64,000 bases of DNA from the NCBI RefSeq assembly GCF_023036475.1, contig NZ_JAJQKI010000006.1:124001-188000 (forward strand), given 5' to 3'. The DNA comes from Bacillus pinisoli (GTDB lineage Bacteria; Bacillota; Bacilli; Bacillales; SA4). The notes under the pieces were generated by a model that searched no databases, was not told the DNA's origin, and saw only the letters and a list, made by a program, of their open reading frames with translations. Positions 58,809 to 64,000 of this stretch are shown one piece after another (position 1 is the first letter of the stretch; every line of letters starts with the position of its first letter). Position numbers and translations under genes: made by a program.

Positions 58809-59982
58809 TGTTAAAAGCTCACCCCTCATGCCTACTTATAATCGTTTTCCTTTATCCATTGTAAAAGGAAAAGGAAGTAAAGTATGGGATCAACAGGGAG
58901 TTGAATATTTAGATTATACATCTGGCATTGCTACATGTAATCTCGGGCATGTTCCGAACGTGGTAAAGGAAAAGTTGGAAGATCAGCTTCAATCACTATG
59001 GCACTGCTCGAACCTTTATCATATTCCCGTTCAAGAACAGCTTGCCACTCTACTTGTTGAAAACAGTGTATTTGATCAAGTGTTTTTCTGTAATAGTGGG
59101 GCTGAGGCTAATGAAGCAGCCATTAAGCTCGCAAGAAGATATGCTCAAAAGGTAAAAGAAACAGATGCTTATGAAATTGTTACCTTTACCCAATCATTTC
59201 ATGGTAGAACACTAGCATCATTATCTGCAACAGGTCAAGAGAAGTTACAGGCTGGTTTCTATCCACTGCTACCTGGCTTTAGATATTTACCTTACAATAA
59301 TTTACCGGCGCTAGAAGAGCTGGTGGCAGAGCAAACTTGTGCCGTACTTCTTGAACTCGTTCAAGGAGAAGGGGGAGTAGTCCCGGCTGATCCTGAGTGG
59401 ATTGCTGAAATCGTACAGCTTTGTGAAAAGCATGGTCTATTATTGATGGTTGACGAGATTCAAACTGGTATGGGTAGAACGGGTACGCTCTTTGCCTACG
59501 AACAATACGGTATCAAGCCGGATGTGGTTAGTTTAGCAAAAGGTTTAGGTTCAGGTTTTCCAATTGGAGCCATCCTTGCGAATGAAAAGGCCGCAAAAGG
59601 ATTTGAACCAGGAACTCACGGAAGTACGTTCGGTGGCAATCCTCTTGCAGCAGCAGCTGGTTTAGCGACAGTCGAACACATGGTAACAAGTAACGTCATT
59701 CAACAAGCAAAAGAAATCGGTCAATATTTAGCAGAAGAGCTGCAAGTCGTTCAAGAAACATTCAAGCACGTTGAAACAATCAGAGGAAGAGGGCTACTGC
59801 AAGGAATGGTGATGAAAGACCAGGCGATCAAAGTGGTAGATAAAATGAGAGAGCACCAAATCCTTATTTTAACCGCGGGGCCAAATGTAGTTAGAATTTT
59901 ACCGCCTTTCACGACAACGAAAGAAGAAGTTGATCATTTTATACAAGTATTAAAGCTTGTCTTAGGAGAGCTAGATAGCTAG
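58798..59982 (+). CDS. argD: Acetylornithine aminotransferase
   Basis: A 394-residue PLP class III aminotransferase. FCNSGAEANEAAIKLARRYA binds PLP phosphate, VDEIQTGMGRTG holds the Asp to the pyridine N, and Lys in SLAKGLGSGFPIGA forms the Schiff base. ATG 58798 lies in the end of argB (11-base overlap), with SD GAGGAGGG. Converts acetylglutamate semialdehyde to acetylornithine. Confidence 0.95.
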   Translation: MSTNVKSSPLMPTYNRFPLSIVKGKGSKVWDQQGVEYLDYTSGIATCNLGHVPNVVKEKLEDQLQSLWHCSNLYHIPVQEQLATLLVENSVFDQVFFCNSGAEANEAAIKLARRYAQKVKETDAYEIVTFTQSFHGRTLASLSATGQEKLQAGFYPLLPGFRYLPYNNLPALEELVAEQTCAVLLELVQGEGGVVPADPEWIAEIVQLCEKHGLLLMVDEIQTGMGRTGTLFAYEQYGIKPDVVSLAKGLGSGFPIGAILANEKAAKGFEPGTHGSTFGGNPLAAAAGLATVEHMVTSNVIQQAKEIGQYLAEELQVVQETFKHVETIRGRGLLQGMVMKDQAIKVVDKMREHQILILTAGPNVVRILPPFTTTKEEVDHFIQVLKLVLGELDS

Positions 59983-59997
59983 TTAGGAGGTAAGGAA

Positions 59998-61080
59998 ATG
60001 GAGCAAGGGTACCTAATCCTTGAAACAGGTGAAGTGTTTGAAGGGACCATAATTGGAAAAAATCAAGAATGTATCGGTGAAGTAGTCTTTAACACGGGGA
60101 TGACTGGTTATCAGGAAATGATGACAGACCCTTCTTACTCTGGGCAGATTTTAACATTTTGCTATCCGTTAATCGGTAATTATGGGATTAATTTAGTTGA
60201 TGACGAAAGTAAGAAAGTAGCTGTTTCAGGTGTAATTATTGGAGATGCTTGTGATAAGCCGAGTCACTTTTTAGCAGCAAAATCTCTTTCAGCTCAATTA
60301 GAGCAAGCGGGGATATCGGGACTAACAGGAGTGGATACTCGCTCATTAGTTCAAAGCATTCGTAAATCAGGAACGGTAAAAGGAGTCATTACAAAAAATC
60401 CTTTTTATAATAAAGAGCTTGTTCAACAATATGAGTCACCGTTTTGGGTGGAGCAGGTTTCAACAACAGAATTAATTAGCTATAAGAATGACGGACCACA
60501 TGTGGTTTTAATGGATTACGGCTATAAAAAATCAATCCTAGATGCGCTGTTACATGAAAACTGTTCAGTAACGGTTGTACCTTATCACTTTAACTTTAAA
60601 CAGGTACAAGAGTTAAAACCAGACGGAATTGTCTTCAGTAATGGGCCTGGTAATCCGATGGAGCTTGCAGGGCAGTTTGAGGAAATAAAAAAAATGACTC
60701 AGCAATACCCTTCTTTAGGGATCTGTCTTGGTCACCAGTTACTTGCACTAGCTTACGGGGCACGAACGGAGAAGTTAGCATATGGTCATCGTGGTGGCAA
60801 TCATCCAGTGAAAGAACTACTCACTGGTAAAGTCAGAATGACATCTCAAAATCACAGCTATGTGGTTATGGAAGACAGTATTGATCCAAAAGAATTAATA
60901 ATTACGTATCGAAATGTAAATGACAAAACGGTAGAGGGGTTAAAGCATAAAAAGTACCCCGTACAATCCGTTCAATTCCATCCAGAAGCACACCCTGGGC
61001 CAAGTGATACTGCACATATATTTAATGAATTTATTCAACAAATCTCGTCTGTAGGAGTCGTCAACTATGCCGTTAAGTAA
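59998..61080 (+). CDS. carA: Arginine-specific carbamoyl phosphate synthase, small subunit
   Basis: A 360-residue glutaminase subunit. N-terminal CarA domain (GEVVFNTGMTGYQEMMTDPS), then a class I amidotransferase with nucleophile Cys in GICLGHQLLALAYG and the His/Glu pair in QFHPEAHPGP. In an arg operon it supplies carbamoyl phosphate for citrulline synthesis, separate from a pyrimidine-controlled pair. SD TTAGGAGG; carB starts inside its end (14-base overlap). Confidence 0.95.
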   Translation: MEQGYLILETGEVFEGTIIGKNQECIGEVVFNTGMTGYQEMMTDPSYSGQILTFCYPLIGNYGINLVDDESKKVAVSGVIIGDACDKPSHFLAAKSLSAQLEQAGISGLTGVDTRSLVQSIRKSGTVKGVITKNPFYNKELVQQYESPFWVEQVSTTELISYKNDGPHVVLMDYGYKKSILDALLHENCSVTVVPYHFNFKQVQELKPDGIVFSNGPGNPMELAGQFEEIKKMTQQYPSLGICLGHQLLALAYGARTEKLAYGHRGGNHPVKELLTGKVRMTSQNHSYVVMEDSIDPKELIITYRNVNDKTVEGLKHKKYPVQSVQFHPEAHPGPSDTAHIFNEFIQQISSVGVVNYAVK

Positions 61081-64000
61081 AGAACTAAAAAAAGTCCTTG
61101 TTATAGGATCTGGTCCAATTGTCATTGGTCAGGCAGCTGAATTTGATTATGCTGGCACACAAGCGTGCCTTGCATTGAAAGAAGAAGGAATTAACGTCAT
61201 CTTGGTCAATAATAACCCCGCCACAATTATGACCGATTCAGAAATCGCAGACAAAGTGTATATGGAACCATTAACGGTTTCTGCCATAGAAGAGATTATT
61301 AAACGTGAGAAGCCTGATGGCATGATTGGTACACTTGGTGGGCAAACAGGTTTAAATTTAACCGTTCAATTATACGAACAACATATCTTGCAAAAGCATG
61401 GGGTAGCCTTGCTTGGAACCTCCGTAGATTCCATTCAAAAAGGTGAAGATCGTGAAAAGTTCCGTAATCTTATGCTTGAGATTGGTGAGCCTATTCCTGA
61501 ATCAAGTATTATTCATAGCTACGAAGAAGGCGTTAAATTTGTAAAAGACATCGGGTATCCGGTCATCATTCGTCCTGCTTATACACTTGGTGGAGCGGGT
61601 GGTGGTTTTGCTTACAACGATTTGGAACTTGAAACCATCTTGAAAAAAGGCTTAAAGGCTAGTCCTATTCATCAAGTATTAGTGGAACGAAGCATTAAAG
61701 GATGGAAAGAAGTCGAGTATGAAGTCATGAGAGATGTGAACGATACGTGTATCATTGTCTGCAATATGGAGAATATGGATCCAGTTGGCGTCCATACAGG
61801 GGACTCAATCGTGGTTGCTCCCTCTCAAACCTTAACAGACGTGCAGTATCAAATGCTACGTGATTCGTCATTAAAGGTTATTCGTGCATTGGAGATTGTG
61901 GGAGGATGTAATATACAATTCGCATTAGATCCTACCTCAAATCAATATCACATTATTGAAGTGAACCCACGTGTTAGCCGTTCCTCTGCACTTGCTTCTA
62001 AAGCAACAGGCTATCCCATTGCAAGAATGGCGGCGAAATGCGCAATTGGCTATCACTTAGATGAGTTGATAAACCCCATTACAGGGTCGACCTATGCATC
62101 GTTTGAACCAGCGCTTGACTACATTGTCGTTAAATTACCGAGATTTCCGTTTGATAAATTTTCAGAGGCAGACCGGACACTTGGTACTCAAATGAAGGCA
62201 ACGGGAGAAGTCATGGCGATAGATCGTTCGTTTGAAGGAGCGTTAAATAAAGCCATTCGGTCATTAGAAATGAACGTTTGTGGTCTGAAGATGCCATCCC
62301 TCTATACATGGTCAGAAGAAGAACTTCAATCATTATTGATGACGGCAACCGACCTTCGTTTATTTGCACTAGCCGAAGCGTTATGGCGAGAAAAGTCTTT
62401 AGAAGAAATTCATCAATTAACAAGTATTGATTACTGGTTTTTAGAGAAGTTGGCCAATATTGTTAGCCTTGAAAAAGAGATCGGCTCTTACGATTTTGAA
62501 GAACTTCCTATTTCACTTTTTAAAGAAGCTAAACGAATCAATATTGGTGACCAACGATTGTCCCAGTTGCTTTTTGTACCTGAAAAAGAAATAAGAGAGA
62601 AGCGCAAAGCGCTCGGGTGGAAACCAGGATACAAGTTAGTAGACACCTGTGCGGCTGAATTTGATGCGGTTACCCCTTACTATTATTCTACTTGGCAAGG
62701 TAGTGACGAGGTCCAAATTCCAGTCTATACGAAGAAAATACTAGTAATTGGCTCTGGTCCAATTAGAATCGGGCAAGGTGTTGAATTTGATTATTGCTCT
62801 GTTCATGCAGCATTGGCAGTAAAGAAAAAAGGATATGAAGCTATTGTTATTAATAATAATCCTGAAACAGTAAGTACGGATTATTCCATTGCGGACCGTC
62901 TATATTTTGAACCGCTAGCTGCTGAAGATGTTCTTCACGTAATAGAAAAAGAGAAGGTTGATGGTGTACTCATTCAGTTTGGTGGTCAGACGGCGATCAA
63001 TCTTGCACAAGTTTTACAAGAAGAAGGAGTACCTCTATTAGGCACCTCTGTTGAGGCAATTGATGCACTAGAGGATCGGAAACGGTTTTATGAAGCATTA
63101 CAGAAGCTTGAAATCCCACATATTAAAGGTGAAACAATAACGGAGCCTAACCAATTAGTGGAGCAGGCAAAAAGGCTTGGATATCCCGTTTTAGTAAGAC
63201 CTTCTTATGTCATCGGTGGTCAATCGATGTATATTTTCTATAAGGAAAAAGAGCTAATCAACTATATAAGTAGATTACAAGCTTCTGGCAATGAGAGAAT
63301 CTGGCCATTGTTAGTAGATTCCTATATACCAGGACTAGAGTGTGAAGTGGATGTCATTAGTGACGGAAAAGATATTGTCATACCGGGTGTTTTTGAACAT
63401 ATAGAAAAAGCTGGAGTTCATTCAGGAGATAGTATCACAGTTTTTCCACCCGTATCCATTTCAAAAGAAATGAAAGATACAATTATAGATTACGCAACAA
63501 GAATCGCTACTGATCTATCAATCACTGGGATGATGAATATACAGTATGTGATTTCAGATGATGTTATTTATGTATTAGAAGTTAACCCAAGGTCTTCTAG
63601 GACAGTTCCAATTTTAAGCAAGGTAACAGGGATTCCAATGGTAGAGTGGGCGACCCATGTTCAACTTGGTGACTCACTAAAAGACGTATCTAATCAACTA
63701 GGATTATTGCAAGAGCCAACCTATTATTCAGTAAAAGTCCCTGTGTTCTCTGCAACAAAGCTAAAGGGCGTTGATCATGTATTAAGTCCAGAAATGAAAT
63801 CTACTGGAGAAGTGTTAGGAGTAGGTAATACGCTAGCCGAAGCGATGCAAAAAGCAATCCTTCATGATGACAAGCAACATACCATTACAAATAAAGTTGC
63901 TTTCTGTTCCATTTCAGAGGTTGCTAAGGAAGAAAGTCTCCCAATCATGAAAGAACTTCAAGATAATGGATATCAGATTATAGGAACAAAAGGGACCGTT
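61067..64000 (+). CDS. carB: Arginine-specific carbamoyl phosphate synthase, large subunit, 3' end cut by window
   Basis: 978 codons are visible from ATG 61067 to the last base, out of about 1030 expected. Two ATP-grasp halves: VLVIGSGPIVIGQAAEFDYA starts the first and ILVIGSGPIRIGQGVEFDYC the second (about 62740). VEVNPRVSRSSALASKATGY is the conserved signature 1. The last visible part is the allosteric region (KVAFCSISEVAKEE). SD GGAG ten bases before ATG. argF would be the expected next gene but is outside. Confidence 0.96.
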   Translation, partial: MPLSKELKKVLVIGSGPIVIGQAAEFDYAGTQACLALKEEGINVILVNNNPATIMTDSEIADKVYMEPLTVSAIEEIIKREKPDGMIGTLGGQTGLNLTVQLYEQHILQKHGVALLGTSVDSIQKGEDREKFRNLMLEIGEPIPESSIIHSYEEGVKFVKDIGYPVIIRPAYTLGGAGGGFAYNDLELETILKKGLKASPIHQVLVERSIKGWKEVEYEVMRDVNDTCIIVCNMENMDPVGVHTGDSIVVAPSQTLTDVQYQMLRDSSLKVIRALEIVGGCNIQFALDPTSNQYHIIEVNPRVSRSSALASKATGYPIARMAAKCAIGYHLDELINPITGSTYASFEPALDYIVVKLPRFPFDKFSEADRTLGTQMKATGEVMAIDRSFEGALNKAIRSLEMNVCGLKMPSLYTWSEEELQSLLMTATDLRLFALAEALWREKSLEEIHQLTSIDYWFLEKLANIVSLEKEIGSYDFEELPISLFKEAKRINIGDQRLSQLLFVPEKEIREKRKALGWKPGYKLVDTCAAEFDAVTPYYYSTWQGSDEVQIPVYTKKILVIGSGPIRIGQGVEFDYCSVHAALAVKKKGYEAIVINNNPETVSTDYSIADRLYFEPLAAEDVLHVIEKEKVDGVLIQFGGQTAINLAQVLQEEGVPLLGTSVEAIDALEDRKRFYEALQKLEIPHIKGETITEPNQLVEQAKRLGYPVLVRPSYVIGGQSMYIFYKEKELINYISRLQASGNERIWPLLVDSYIPGLECEVDVISDGKDIVIPGVFEHIEKAGVHSGDSITVFPPVSISKEMKDTIIDYATRIATDLSITGMMNIQYVISDDVIYVLEVNPRSSRTVPILSKVTGIPMVEWATHVQLGDSLKDVSNQLGLLQEPTYYSVKVPVFSATKLKGVDHVLSPEMKSTGEVLGVGNTLAEAMQKAILHDDKQHTITNKVAFCSISEVAKEESLPIMKELQDNGYQIIGTKGTV

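Noticed and set aside
1-64000. tRNA, rRNA, CRISPR, integrase, transposase or phage genes
   Set aside because: I looked for the typical motifs and proteins and saw none; a tRNAscan or profile search could still find something I missed.

Overview
The window is a low-GC, gene-dense chromosome segment of an endospore-forming Bacillaceae bacterium. It carries sinI/sinR, sporulation-type histidine kinases, a CotD-like coat protein, a YkvU/SpoVB-type flippase, Spo0M- and FbpB-like proteins, pdaA, the yfk gene group (yfkK, yfkH, yfkF, yfkD), des-desK-desR and an argCJBD-carAB operon. Gene order partly follows B. subtilis (yfkK-yfkH-yfkF-yfkD; pdaA-yfjP-yfjO; argC to carB), but many intervals are rearranged and an interspersed repeat family has invaded, so it is not B. 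subtilis itself. No tRNA, rRNA, CRISPR array, transposase or prophage was seen.

Layout. 1-5 kb: end of an AgcS alanine/glycine symporter, a D-threonine-aldolase-like enzyme, a small SinR-type regulator, a zinc-ribbon peptide, then sinI-sinR on the minus strand. sinI is only 45 codons long and is preceded by a cyclic-di-GMP (GEMM-I) riboswitch. 5-10 kb: membrane histidine kinase, lipoprotein, GGDEF/HD-GYP protein, ZIP transporter. 10-16 kb: methyltransferase, SDR, QueA-like paralogue, VOC protein, SurA-N lipoprotein, CotD, PpaC. 16-24 kb: PAS kinase, DUF5667 protein with 33-bp repeats, AlaX-like editing protein, AIM24 protein. 23-25 kb: yybP-ykoY (Mn2+) riboswitch, tandem terminators, a MITE, then FbpB-like, Spo0M-like and TerC/YkoY genes. 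25-30 kb: flippase, a redox lipoprotein with an in-frame UGA at the first Cys of its CxxC motif (candidate selenoprotein), DUF1992 protein, ArsR-DUF2087 regulator, HD-GYP protein. 30-45 kb: yfk cluster, class I fumarase, pdaA, DNA glycosylase, RlmD-type methyltransferase, SstT and other transporters. 45-54 kb: desaturase with its DesKR thermosensor, GNAT and cupin enzymes, formamidase-like protein, MFS transporter, and a second c-di-GMP riboswitch ahead of a PAS-GGDEF diguanylate cyclase. 54-64 kb: RocB-like peptidase divergent from argC-argJ-argB-argD-carA-carB (carB runs off the end).

How it works together. c-di-GMP is the strongest theme: two proteins with GGDEF domains, two HD-GYP domains and two c-di-GMP riboswitches, one of them wired to the biofilm switch sinIR. 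The two SinR-type genes share a 16-bp GTTC-N8-GAAC operator (14 of 16 bases identical). A MITE family (GGCTCTTTTC... ends, perfect 8-bp target duplications in two copies) sits in leaders of many genes, and a second GC-rich MITE with a perfect 8-bp duplication lies before the GNAT gene. Start codons were moved from the longest frame to the position supported by a Shine-Dalgarno (SD) sequence where possible; those choices are inference.
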